The notes beneath the pieces were generated by a model, which worked only from the letters and a program-made list of their open reading frames with translations, was not told the origin of the DNA and searched no databases. Both the position numbers and the translations under genes were made by a program. From Flagellimonas olearia (GTDB lineage Bacteria > Bacteroidota > Bacteroidia > Flavobacteriales > Flavobacteriaceae): DNA of 64,000 nt. Location of the stretch: positions 1,240,001 to 1,304,000 of the forward strand of contig NZ_WELG01000002.1 of NCBI RefSeq assembly GCF_009184425.1, read 5' to 3'. Below, piece after piece: positions 27,187 through 35,842 of the stretch (position 1 is its first letter; the number at the start of each line of letters is the position of its first letter).

Positions 27187-27741
27187 TTACACCTTCATGA
27201 TTTCCGCTTCCTTAACGGATAAAATGGCATCTACTTTTTTACTGTATGAATCGGTCAGTTCCTGCACATCTACCTCGGCATTGCTCAACAAGTCCTCAGA
27301 GATATCCAAGGCCTTAAGCTCCTTGTTGGCCTCCTGTCGGGCACTTCGAATACTTACTTTGGCATCTTCGGCTTCACTCTTGGCCTGTTTGGTAAGCTGA
27401 ACCCTTCTTTCCTCGGTCAAAGGAGGGACATTGATGATGATCATTTCGCCATTGTTCATGGGGTTGAATCCTAAATTGGCATTCATAATGGCCGTTTCAA
27501 TTTCTCCAAGAAGATTTTTTTCCCAGGGTTGCACCGAAATGGTCCTGGCATCTGGGGTATTGATGTTGGATACTTGTGAAAGTGGGGTTTTGGAACCATA
27601 ATATTCCACCATTACCGTGGAAAGCATCACTGGACTTGCCTTTCCGGCACGGATTTTTACGAGGGCTTTTTCCAAATGGGAAATGCTTGCATCCATGCTT
27701 TCTTTAGTGCTATCAAGTACAAATTTTACTTCTTCGTCCAT
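27187..27741 (-). CDS. frr: Ribosome recycling factor
   Basis: 184 residues, the standard size. It splits post-termination ribosomes together with EF-G. Typical segments include LVKIRAGKASPVML, VSNINTPDARTISVQPWEK and PPLTEERRVQLTKQAKSEAE (as pieces PPLTEERR and LTKQAKSEAED). It is the last gene of the pyrH-frr pair (42-nt gap). Confidence 0.97.
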   Translation of the reverse strand: MDEEVKFVLDSTKESMDASISHLEKALVKIRAGKASPVMLSTVMVEYYGSKTPLSQVSNINTPDARTISVQPWEKNLLGEIETAIMNANLGFNPMNNGEMIIINVPPLTEERRVQLTKQAKSEAEDAKVSIRSARQEANKELKALDISEDLLSNAEVDVQELTDSYSKKVDAILSVKEAEIMKV

Positions 27742-27783
27742 AATTTTTAAGTTTTATTGTCTCAAATCAAAGCGTATGCCAAT

Positions 27784-28491
27784 TTAAATATTGACCACGG
27801 TTCCAATATTTTCTCCGGAAACTATTTTCATAAGGTTGCCCCTTGTGTTCATATCAAAGACCACAATGGGAAGTTCGTTTTCCTGGCTTAGTGTAAAGGC
27901 GGTGGTGTCCATTACCTTTAGCCCTTTGGAGAGCACTTCCTTGAAGGAAAGGGAGTCGAACTTGGTGGCATTCTTGTCTTTTTCGGGGTCCGAGGTGTAT
28001 ATGCCATCTACCCGGGTACCCTTGAGGATAACATTGGCATCAATCTCAATGGCACGTAATACTGCTGCAGAGTCGGTGGTGAAGTAAGGGTTTCCTGTAC
28101 CTCCTCCGAAAATGACCACTCTTCCTTTTTCCAAATGGCGGATTGCCCTTCTTCGAATGAAAGGTTCGGCCACTTCATTGATTTTTATGGCGGACTGTAA
28201 GCGGGTTTCAACACCTTGATGTTCCAAGGCACTTTGTAGGGCCAATCCGTTGATAACGGTGGCCAACATGCCCATGTGATCTCCTTGAACGCGATCCATA
28301 CCCTGACTGGTTCCGGAAAGTCCCCTGAAAATGTTTCCGCCGCCAATGACAATGGCCACTTCAACACCCTTTTCCACTACGGCTTTGATGTCTTCGGCAT
28401 ACTCGGCCAAACGTTTTGCATCGATACCATATTGTTGTTCGCCCATGAGCGCTTCGCCACTAAGCTTTAAGAGGATTCTTTTGTATTGCAT
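27784..28491 (-). CDS. pyrH: UMP kinase
   Basis: 235 residues. Amino-acid-kinase fold enzyme making UDP from UMP. Seen: [10 protein letters not shown] (8-17), [11 protein letters not shown] (about 46-56), the [16 protein letters not shown] segment and [11 protein letters not shown]. Located between tsf and frr as in most bacteria, separated from tsf by a terminator, with its own -7 element at 28514-28521. Confidence 0.97.
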   Translation of the reverse strand: MQYKRILLKLSGEALMGEQQYGIDAKRLAEYAEDIKAVVEKGVEVAIVIGGGNIFRGLSGTSQGMDRVQGDHMGMLATVINGLALQSALEHQGVETRLQSAIKINEVAEPFIRRRAIRHLEKGRVVIFGGGTGNPYFTTDSAAVLRAIEIDANVILKGTRVDGIYTSDPEKDKNATKFDSLSFKEVLSKGLKVMDTTAFTLSQENELPIVVFDMNTRGNLMKIVSGENIGTVVNI

Positions 28492-28513
28492 TGAGGGTGT
28501 CTTGAAGTTCGGA

Positions 28514-28521
28514 CAAAAATA
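28514..28521 (-). promoter_or_regulatory. -7 element of pyrH (TATTTTTG)
   Basis: Exact TAnnTTTG on the minus strand, 22 nt before the pyrH start. Confidence 0.5.
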
Positions 28522-28579
28522 ATCAAAAATATTTATGGGGAAAGAAGAGAAAATAGGGGGAATAAAGAGGGTATGAACA

Positions 28580-28610
28580 AAAAAGCCGCTTCTTTACGAA
28601 GCGGCTTTTT
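28580..28610. terminator. Terminator between tsf and pyrH
   Basis: Near-perfect AAAAAGCCGCTTC / GAAGCGGCTTTTT hairpin with a TTTAC loop. Works on either strand, but its position suits the end of the minus-strand rplM-rpsI-rpsB-tsf transcript. Confidence 0.9.
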
Positions 28611-28630
28611 CAATTATGGTATTGGGTGTA

Positions 28631-29455
28631 TTAACCCAAGGCTACCCTTTTAAATCCAGTAACCTGCAAATCAGCATTTACCGATTTTACATATTGGGCA
28701 ACACTCTGCTTACTGTCTTTGATGAAATCTTGGTTCACCAAGGTGTTGTCTTTGAAGAAACGGTTCAATTTACCTTTGGCTATGTTGTCCAACATGGCTT
28801 CGGGCTTTCCTTCTTGACGCAATTGGTCTTTTGCAATCTCGATTTCTTTGTCGATAACGGATTGGTCAACACCTTCTTCGTTAAGCGCAACCGGGTTCAT
28901 GGCAGCTGCCTGCATGGCAACGTCCTTGGCGGCTTCTGCTGCACCATCCACATTGGCGGAAAGTCCTACCAAAGTAGCGATTTTGTTTCCTGCGTGGATG
29001 TATGACCCCACGAAAGGAGCGCTCAATTTTTCGAAACTTGCAATCTCGATTTTCTCACCGATCACACCAGTTTGCTCAGTCAATTTTTCGGCAACGGTCA
29101 TGCCTTCAAAAGAAGCGGCAAGGAAATCATCTTTGCTATCGTAACCCAAGGCCAAATCGGCCAAATCGGTCGCAAGCTTGACAAAACTTTCGTTTTTGGC
29201 AACGAAGTCGGTCTCACAGTTCAATGAAATCACAACACCTTCGGTGGCATCGGAATTTACTTTTGCGATGGCAGCACCTTCAGAAGACTCTCTGTCGGCT
29301 CTGTTGGCAGCAACTTTCTGACCTTTTTTTCTAAGGATTTCAATTGCTTTTTCAAAATCACCTTCAGCTTCAACCAAAGCTTTTTTACAATCCATCATAC
29401 CAGCTCCGGTGGTCTGTCTTAGTTTATTTACTTCTGCGGCGGTAATCTTAGCCAT
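28631..29455 (-). CDS. tsf: Elongation factor Ts
   Basis: 274 residues. N-terminal UBA-like part with TGAGMMDCKKAL (16-27), the EF-Tu contact region CETDFVAKNESF and the dimer domain behind it. It recycles GDP-bound EF-Tu. 84 nt downstream of rpsB in the conserved rpsB-tsf order, ending in a strong terminator. Confidence 0.97.
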   Translation of the reverse strand: MAKITAAEVNKLRQTTGAGMMDCKKALVEAEGDFEKAIEILRKKGQKVAANRADRESSEGAAIAKVNSDATEGVVISLNCETDFVAKNESFVKLATDLADLALGYDSKDDFLAASFEGMTVAEKLTEQTGVIGEKIEIASFEKLSAPFVGSYIHAGNKIATLVGLSANVDGAAEAAKDVAMQAAAMNPVALNEEGVDQSVIDKEIEIAKDQLRQEGKPEAMLDNIAKGKLNRFFKDNTLVNQDFIKDSKQSVAQYVKSVNADLQVTGFKRVALG

Positions 29456-29539
29456 TTTCTTTGCTTTTTTAAAAATTTATGTAAAGTAAAACACAAAAAA
29501 AGTGTTTCGTTTTAGCTCAATGTTAAATCAGGTTTTGGA

Positions 29540-30595
29540 TTATTCAACCCCACCTTTAACGCTGTCTTGCCATTCCTTTAGTTCGTCCCACTTGCCATCA
29601 GCGGCCATTTTGGCCTGCTTTGGCCAAGAAGTTGGATCTAAATGGGCCAAATTGGAACTAGCTTCAGTCAAAACCTCCTTGATTTTCTCGGGATCTGCCT
29701 TTGCCAAATCTGCATAAGTGGCAACACCACTGTTTACCAATGCTTCGGCAGCTTTAGGCCCAACACCTTCAATTTTGGTCAAATCTTCGGCTTCAACGGC
29801 TGCAGCTTTTTTCTCTTTCTTTGGAGCTTCGGCAGTTTCCTCTTTTTTGGATTCTGCTTTTTTCTCCTTTTTTGGAGCTTCGGCTTCGTCGTCTTGCTTG
29901 TCGTTCTTACGCTCGGCCAAACCTTCGGCTACGGCATCGGTTACGTGAGACAAGATAGCTTCGATGGATTTCCCGGCATCATCGTTGGCAGGGATTACAT
30001 AATCGATAGGTCTTGGGTCTGAATTGGTATCCACCATGGCAAAAATGGGGATGTTCAATTTTTGGGCCTCTTTTACCGCAATGTGCTCACGCATGGTGTC
30101 CACGATGAAGATGGCACCAGGCAAACGGGTCATGTCTGCAATGGAACCCAAGTTTTTCTCCAACTTGGCACGCAAACGGTCTACTTGCAATCTTTCTTTT
30201 TTGGAAAGGGTGTTGAAAGTACCGTCCTTTTTCATGCGGTCGATGGAAGCCATTTTCTTGACAGCTTTACGGATGGTGACAAAGTTGGTCAACATACCAC
30301 CGGGCCATCTTTCAGTGATGTAAGGCATGTTTACCTTGGATACTTTGTCCGCAACAATGTCCTTGGCTTGTTTTTTTGTGGCTACGAAAAGGATTTTTCG
30401 TCCAGAAGCTGCAATTTTCTTAAGGGCTTCGTTGGCCTCTTCGATTTTTGCAACTGTTTTGTAAAGGTTGATGACGTGGATTCCGTTACGCTCCATGTAG
30501 ATGTAGGGCGCCATGTTTGGATTCCACTTTCTGGTAAGGTGTCCAAAGTGTACACCTGCTTCCAATAAGTCTTTGACTTCGATTTTACTTGCCAT
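29540..30595 (-). CDS. rpsB: 30S ribosomal protein S2 with C-terminal helix-hairpin-helix extension
   Basis: 351 residues versus about 230-260 in most bacteria. Residues 1 to about 230 are normal S2 (LLEAGVHFGHLTRKWNP at the start, DTNSDPRPIDYVIPANDDA further on). After it comes a charged linker with two APKKEKKA repeats (about 240-275), then LTKIEGVGPKAAEALV, a helix-hairpin-helix typical of nucleic-acid or protein contact modules, then a Trp-rich end (TSWPKQAKMAADGKWDELKEW). The frame is continuous to one stop, so this is a true extension, not a downstream gene. I recall similar tails on some Bacteroidota ribosomal proteins. Confidence 0.95.
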   Translation of the reverse strand: MASKIEVKDLLEAGVHFGHLTRKWNPNMAPYIYMERNGIHVINLYKTVAKIEEANEALKKIAASGRKILFVATKKQAKDIVADKVSKVNMPYITERWPGGMLTNFVTIRKAVKKMASIDRMKKDGTFNTLSKKERLQVDRLRAKLEKNLGSIADMTRLPGAIFIVDTMREHIAVKEAQKLNIPIFAMVDTNSDPRPIDYVIPANDDAGKSIEAILSHVTDAVAEGLAERKNDKQDDEAEAPKKEKKAESKKEETAEAPKKEKKAAAVEAEDLTKIEGVGPKAAEALVNSGVATYADLAKADPEKIKEVLTEASSNLAHLDPTSWPKQAKMAADGKWDELKEWQDSVKGGVE

Positions 30596-30682
30596 TTTTT
30601 GTACTTAGTTTACGTTCCGTTGTAGTAGCAATAGAAAGGTGGTCACAAAAGTTCGCCCTCTCCATTTAGATGCTAAACTAAA

Positions 30683-30797
30683 TTCCAAAAAGCCATTTTT
30701 TTCCTTTTTGGAACAACGACAACTTGGTTAAAAATTTAACCCTGAAAAATGGATTCCAGGGTTTTCAATGAACTTTATATATAGGTGCAATTGCACC
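30683..30797. promoter_or_regulatory. Structured rpsI-rpsB gap: three hairpins
   Basis: The 208-nt gap holds TTCCAAAAAG / CTTTTTGGAA (30683-30713, 10-bp stem), AACCCTG / CAGGGTT (30738-30763) and a loopless 14-bp palindrome GGTGCAATTGCACC (30784-30797) just past the rpsI stop. Any of these could be an rpsI terminator or an autoregulatory leader for rpsB. None ends in a clean U-run on the minus strand. Confidence 0.4.
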
Positions 30798-30803
30798 GAA
30801 ATA

Positions 30804-31190
30804 TTAACGTTTGGAGAACTGGAATTTCTTACGGGCTTTCTTCTGACCGAATTTCTTCCTTTCCACCATTCTTGGGTCTCTGGTCAAGAGTCCTTCTGGT
30901 TTAAGAACAGTTCTGTTTTCTTCGTTGATTTCGCACATGGCTCTGGACAAAGCCAAACGAACGGCCTCTGCTTGACCAGTGATTCCACCACCGTAAACAT
31001 TTACTTTTACATCGTAGGTGTCTTCAGTTTCGGTCAAAGTAAAAGGTTGCTTTACTTTGTACTGCAATGTAGCTGTAGAGAAGTAGTCGTTCAAATCTCT
31101 TTTATTGATGGTGATGTTTCCTTTTCCTTCAGAAACATATACTCTCGCTACTGCAGTCTTTCTTCTACCAATCTTATGAACCACTTCCAT
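30804..31190 (-). CDS. rpsI: 30S ribosomal protein S9
   Basis: 128 residues, normal size, with the IGRRKTAVARVYV start, the GGGITGQAEAVRLALSRA core (pieces GGGITGQAEAV and RLALSRA) and the conserved C-terminal basic tail ending FQFSKR, whose last Arg contacts P-site tRNA. Its start codon overlaps the rplM stop (base 31190 shared), so it is coupled to L13. Confidence 0.98.
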   Translation of the reverse strand: MEVVHKIGRRKTAVARVYVSEGKGNITINKRDLNDYFSTATLQYKVKQPFTLTETEDTYDVKVNVYGGGITGQAEAVRLALSRAMCEINEENRTVLKPEGLLTRDPRMVERKKFGQKKARKKFQFSKR

Positions 31191-31645
31191 TATTTGTAGT
31201 CGTTTAAGTTTATTGCTTTGGGTTTTTGTGCTTCTTGGCCATGCTCAGATCCGGCATATACCTTAAGGTTTCGGAAAAGGTCGGCACCAAGTCTGTTCTT
31301 GGGCAACATTCCTTTTACCGAATTCTCGATAATACGCTCAGGATGCTTTTCCAATACCTCTTTGGCGGAAGCAGAACGCTGTCCTCCAGGATATCCAGTA
31401 TATCTTAAATATACTTTATCATCCAATTTATTGCCGGTCATGACGATTTTCTCGGCATTGATCACAATGACATTATCACCACAATCCACATGGGGAGTAA
31501 AGTTGGTCTTGTATTTTCCCCTAAGCAATTTGGCTACCTTTGACGCCAATCTTCCCAATGTCTGTCCTTCAGCATCAACCAATAACCATTGCTTGTCAAC
31601 GGTAGATTTATTGGCGGAAATAGTCTTATAACTTAATGTGTCCAC
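31190..31645 (-). CDS. rplM: 50S ribosomal protein L13
   Basis: 151 residues. Shows [26 protein letters not shown] and [14 protein letters not shown], all typical of L13. First gene of the minus-strand ribosomal transcript and behind a consensus promoter. Confidence 0.98.
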   Translation of the reverse strand: MDTLSYKTISANKSTVDKQWLLVDAEGQTLGRLASKVAKLLRGKYKTNFTPHVDCGDNVIVINAEKIVMTGNKLDDKVYLRYTGYPGGQRSASAKEVLEKHPERIIENSVKGMLPKNRLGADLFRNLKVYAGSEHGQEAQKPKAINLNDYK

Positions 31646-31691
31646 TTCTCTAATAGTATTGATTTAATAACCTATCCCGATAAACGGGCTG

Positions 31692-31722
31692 CAAATGTAC
31701 AATTATTAGATTGAATTACAAA
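31692..31722 (-). promoter_or_regulatory. Consensus promoter of the rplM operon (TTTG, N19, TACATTTG)
   Basis: On the minus strand TTTG at 31722-31719 is followed after 19 nt by an exact TAnnTTTG at 31699-31692, a full match to the Bacteroidota housekeeping promoter, about 47 nt before the L13 start. Confidence 0.75.
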
Positions 31723-31886
31723 TGGTTGATTGGGAATATTTTTTTGCTTTTTCCATTTTCTATCGGAAAGAGGCAAAACAACGGCTAAATGCACCATCTT
31801 TTGTTAAAAAAAATATAAAGTCAACCTAAAGTGTAACTGGGGCTTTCTTTGTGGGTCTTTACCTCAATCAATCAAAAAATAATCCA

Positions 31887-34538
31887 GTGAAACAAGCATG
31901 CCTTTTCCTTGTATGTATCTTCTTTGTCCAAATTCTACAAGCCCAAGATTCAACTACCGTAGTTCCTAAAAAGAAATATCGGACCCAAGCGCTGGGTATG
32001 GAAGAAGCGCCCATAATTGATGGTGTTTTGGATGATGCTTCATGGAATTTGGTACAGTGGGGCGATAATTTTATAGAGCAACGCCCAGATGAGAACACAC
32101 CCCCTGGTCAACAGACCGCATTTAAAGTACTTTATGATGACAAGTCCTTATATATAGGTGTTCGGTGTTTTGATGATGAACCTGATAAAATTGTAAAGCG
32201 CTTGTCCAGAAGGGATGGCTTTGAAGGGGATTGGATCGGTGTTTTTATAGATAGTTATTTGGATAAGCGGACTTCCTTTGGCTTTATTGTAACGGCAGCA
32301 GGGGTAAAAGGAGATGTTTTTGGATCAAACAATGGGGCTGATGAAGATGATAGTTGGAATCCTATCTGGTATGTGAAGACCCAAACGGATGACGAAGGAT
32401 GGACCGCTGAAATGCGGATACCGCTCAGTCAGATCAAGTTTGGCCATTCCGAAGATCAGGTCTGGGGATTTCAGGTAATGCGAAGGTATTTTAGAAATGA
32501 GGAGCGCTCCGTCTGGCAACGTTTGCCCAGGGATGTTGCTGGTTGGACCAGTGAGTTTGGGGAACTGCATGGACTTAAGAACATTGAACCCCAACGGCAA
32601 GTGGAAATACAGCCTTACACAGTTGCCAAGACTGAAACCTTTGAAGCAGAGGAAGGAAATCCCTTTGAAGACGGTAGTGATAGCAATATTACCGTAGGGC
32701 TGGATGCCAAAATAGGAGTGACCAATGACCTTACCTTGGATTTGACCGTCAACCCAGACTTTGGACAAGTGGAAGCAGACCCTTCTGCCATTGCTCTGGA
32801 TGGATTCCAGATTTTCTTTCAGGAAAGGCGACCCTTTTTTGTGGAGAACAAGAATATTTTTGATTTTAATATTTCCCAATCCGAGGCTGGAAATACGTTT
32901 GGTTCCGACAATATTTTTTATTCAAGGCGTATCGGTAGAAGTCCACAGGGAAGCCCTGACACCGAAGATGGCGAGTTTGTGGACCAACCGGCCAATACTC
33001 CGATCATAGGAGCGGCTAAATTCAGCGGTAAGACCAAGAATGGTTGGGCCATTGGGGTACTGGAAAGTGTCACCGCCCAAAGACGGGCCACCATTTCGGG
33101 GGTGAACGGTGATCGTAGAAAGGAGATGGTGGAGCCCATGACCAATTATTTTGTGGGAAGATTGCAGAAAGACTTCAATGATCGGAACTCATATATAGGA
33201 GGTATTTTTACGGCTACCCATCGGGAAGAATTGCCCCAAGCCCTTGACTTTTTACATCGTTCTGCGTTTACAGGTGGAGTTGATTTTAAGCACCAATGGA
33301 ACAACAGGGATTGGTACTTGGAAGGAAATATCACCTTTAGCCATGTAAAAGGGGGCGAGGCTGCTATCAAGAATACCCAAGAATCCATCACCCACCTGTT
33401 TCACCGTGTTGATGCCGATTACTTGGAGCTGGATTCCACCAGGACTTCCTTGACCGGTACTGGGGGTAATCTTCAAATAGGAAAACTTGGAAAGGGTAAT
33501 TTTAGATTTGAAAGTGGTGCAACCTGGCGTTCCCCGGAACTCGAGCTCAACGATATAGGCTTTCAGCGCCAGTCCGATGATATTCGGCATTACACCTGGA
33601 TAGGCTACCGCACCTTAAAACCGGACAACACGTTTCGACAATTGGGCATTAATTACAACCATTATACCGCTTGGGACTATGGGGGCAATCACAATTATTT
33701 GCAATTCAATACCAACAGCTGGCAAAACTGGAAAGGCAATTGGTTCAGCAATATTGGATTGAATTATGCACCTCTTGAATATTCCAACTTTGCCTTGAGG
33801 GGAGGTCCTAGACTACGGCTATCGCCTTGGGTGAGTTTTTGGAATAATATTGAGACGGATAATCGGAAGAAAATGCGGTTTTTCTATTTCCACAATGGAC
33901 AAAAGGCACTGGACAATTCGTACAAGTCCTATTATATGGAAGGAGGGGTAACCTACCAACCGATTAATGCCTTGAGCGTCTCGGCCTTTCCCTCGTTGCG
34001 TATCAACCATGACAAGTTGCAGTTCATTGATAATTTTGACGATGTGAACGGGTCACCACGATACCTGAACGGCGAGATCGACCAGCGTACGCTAAGTATG
34101 TCCATCCGATTGAACTATACCATCAACCCTAACCTTACTATTCAATATTGGGGACAACCTTTTATTTCCAGGGGCAGGTATACCAATTTTAAACATGTGA
34201 CCGATGCCACGGCCAAACGGTTTGAAGATAGGATCATGACCTATGGTCAAGATCAGGTGACATTGGTGGATGATGTCTATTCCGTTGATGAAAATCTGGA
34301 TGGCACCGAAGATTTCAGTTTTGATAATCCAGACTTTTCCTTTGTGCAGTTCCGTTCCAATTTGGTGATCCGATGGGAATACATCCCAGGCTCCGAGTTG
34401 TTCTTGGTGTGGTCCCAAGACGTGTCCCGTGATGGAGACCCCACAAATGGATTATTGCCCAGCTTGAACGATAACATTTTTGGACAGAAGCCCCAGAACA
34501 TTTTCCTGTTGAAGGCTACTTATCGATTTGTTCTTTAA
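31887..34538 (+). CDS. DUF5916 outer-membrane protein with N-terminal CBM9-like domain
   Basis: About 883 residues from the GTG at 31887, which gives a clean signal peptide KQACLFLVCIFFVQILQAQ; a further GTG at 31851 would bury it. The N-terminal domain after the signal (PIIDGVLDDASWNLV, KVLYDDKSLYIGVRCFD, WTAEMRIPLSQIKFG) is the carbohydrate-binding family 9 type; the rest is the DUF5916 barrel-like domain with many aromatic strands ending in LLKATYRFVL. Function unknown; often near hydrolases in marine Bacteroidota. Ligand is not evident. Divergent from rplM; followed by a repeat-filled gap. Confidence 0.85.
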   Translation: MKQACLFLVCIFFVQILQAQDSTTVVPKKKYRTQALGMEEAPIIDGVLDDASWNLVQWGDNFIEQRPDENTPPGQQTAFKVLYDDKSLYIGVRCFDDEPDKIVKRLSRRDGFEGDWIGVFIDSYLDKRTSFGFIVTAAGVKGDVFGSNNGADEDDSWNPIWYVKTQTDDEGWTAEMRIPLSQIKFGHSEDQVWGFQVMRRYFRNEERSVWQRLPRDVAGWTSEFGELHGLKNIEPQRQVEIQPYTVAKTETFEAEEGNPFEDGSDSNITVGLDAKIGVTNDLTLDLTVNPDFGQVEADPSAIALDGFQIFFQERRPFFVENKNIFDFNISQSEAGNTFGSDNIFYSRRIGRSPQGSPDTEDGEFVDQPANTPIIGAAKFSGKTKNGWAIGVLESVTAQRRATISGVNGDRRKEMVEPMTNYFVGRLQKDFNDRNSYIGGIFTATHREELPQALDFLHRSAFTGGVDFKHQWNNRDWYLEGNITFSHVKGGEAAIKNTQESITHLFHRVDADYLELDSTRTSLTGTGGNLQIGKLGKGNFRFESGATWRSPELELNDIGFQRQSDDIRHYTWIGYRTLKPDNTFRQLGINYNHYTAWDYGGNHNYLQFNTNSWQNWKGNWFSNIGLNYAPLEYSNFALRGGPRLRLSPWVSFWNNIETDNRKKMRFFYFHNGQKALDNSYKSYYMEGGVTYQPINALSVSAFPSLRINHDKLQFIDNFDDVNGSPRYLNGEIDQRTLSMSIRLNYTINPNLTIQYWGQPFISRGRYTNFKHVTDATAKRFEDRIMTYGQDQVTLVDDVYSVDENLDGTEDFSFDNPDFSFVQFRSNLVIRWEYIPGSELFLVWSQDVSRDGDPTNGLLPSLNDNIFGQKPQNIFLLKATYRFVL

Positions 34539-34548
34539 GAGAAGTGTT

Positions 34549-34703
34549 ATTCCGTACTTGATACGGAATCCTATCAAGTTCTGGTATTAGGGTCTGATGA
34601 GATGCTGAAATAAATTCAGTATGACGACTCTTCACATAGAGCTATTATTCAGAGAAAAGCAAAGAATTTAATTCTTTCGTCAACCTGAACTGGTTTCAGG
34701 TTC
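34549..34703. repeat. Cluster of small palindromes (three units)
   Basis: Three hairpins: ATTCCGTA-CTTGA-TACGGAAT (34549-34569), CTGAA-ATAAA-TTCAG within a longer repeat (34600-34626), and AACCTGAACTGGTTTCAGGTT (34682-34702). They occupy most of the 200-nt gap between the DUF5916 gene and hisC, all in non-coding sequence, and look like REP-type elements. Confidence 0.6.
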
Positions 34704-34738
34704 TTATAATATATTGAATCTTGAGGGTGGCCGAAGCA

Positions 34739-35839
34739 CTATTTATTCATAATCTTCCGCATCGCATTCACCAAAGTTTCATTCGCTTCGGCATCACCTA
34801 TGGTAATGCGTACCTTTCCCGGAGCCCCAAATTGGGAGACCGGTCGTACCATGATGCCTTCATCCATCATCCTATCGGTAAATTCCATTTCAGGAAGAGG
34901 GGGGTCTATGATGAAAAAGTTAGCTTGACTGGGCCAATAAGTGATTCCCGTTTCATCAAAGGCTTTGGCCAAAAACTTTCGACCTTCGTGTACGGTTTGG
35001 ACCGTTTTTTCAATGAATGCATGGTCACTTAAAGCGCCCAGAGCTGCTTCCAACGAAGTTTGCGGTAACAAAAATGGTTTGTGGATCAACCGGATGTAAT
35101 TGGCAATCTTGGCAGTGGTATAGCAATAGCCCACCCGTTGGCCTGCCAAACCATAGGTTTTTGAAAAGCTGTTCAGGCCTATCACATTATGACCGTCCAA
35201 CACATAGGGGAGCGCGGTCACATAGTCTTCGGCATCGGCAAAATGACGATACACTTCATCAAACACCACCACAATATTTTTGGGGATACGGGAGATGAAA
35301 TCATCCATCACCGATTTTGGAATATAAGTCCCTGTGGGATTGTTGGGACTGGTCAAGAAAATGACCTTGGTCCGTTCCGAAATGGCATTAAAGATTCCTT
35401 CCACATCCAAAGTGTAATTGGGTTGGAGCAAGGGGATATCAATAAGTTTGGCGCCATACCACCTTGAAAATACCGAATAGGGCAAAAAGCAGGGATTGGA
35501 ATAAATGACCTCGTCCCCTTCATTGATAAAGGCCCGTAGAATCATATCTATGATTTCGGAGCCCCCATTGCCACAGATAAATTGGTCTTCGGTCAGTTTT
35601 GCGTCAAAATCTTGGGCAAGGGCCTGTCGGAGACGGATATCGGTCTGATCTGGATACAGGTCAATCCGGTCGGCGGTTTTTTTTATGGCCTCAACCGCTT
35701 TGGGCGAAGCTCCCAATGGGTTTTCGTTGGAGGAAAGTTTATATATTTTTTTGTCGGAAGGAGGGATGTTCTTACCTCCTTTATATACGTCTTTGGGCAC
35801 CAAATGGGCCTTAAAAATGGATTCTATTCCGTTTTTCAT
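34739..35839 (-). CDS. HisC-type aminotransferase (class I/II), likely aromatic aminotransferase in this operon
   Basis: 366 residues of the histidinol-phosphate aminotransferase family. Start MKNGIESIFKAHLVPKDVYKGG resembles HisC (pieces MKNGIESIF and HLVPKDVYKGG). LSSNENPLGASP, SPNNPTGTYIP and NSFSKTYGLAGQRVGY, with the PLP Lys in FSKTYG, are complete. No his genes are nearby; it lies 3 nt after the flavin reductase gene at the end of the hpd-hmgA-fahA operon. HisC relatives accept tyrosine and phenylalanine, so it may make 4-hydroxyphenylpyruvate for HPD. This role is inference from context. Confidence 0.85.
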   Translation of the reverse strand: MKNGIESIFKAHLVPKDVYKGGKNIPPSDKKIYKLSSNENPLGASPKAVEAIKKTADRIDLYPDQTDIRLRQALAQDFDAKLTEDQFICGNGGSEIIDMILRAFINEGDEVIYSNPCFLPYSVFSRWYGAKLIDIPLLQPNYTLDVEGIFNAISERTKVIFLTSPNNPTGTYIPKSVMDDFISRIPKNIVVVFDEVYRHFADAEDYVTALPYVLDGHNVIGLNSFSKTYGLAGQRVGYCYTTAKIANYIRLIHKPFLLPQTSLEAALGALSDHAFIEKTVQTVHEGRKFLAKAFDETGITYWPSQANFFIIDPPLPEMEFTDRMMDEGIMVRPVSQFGAPGKVRITIGDAEANETLVNAMRKIMNK

Positions 35840-35842
35840 GAA

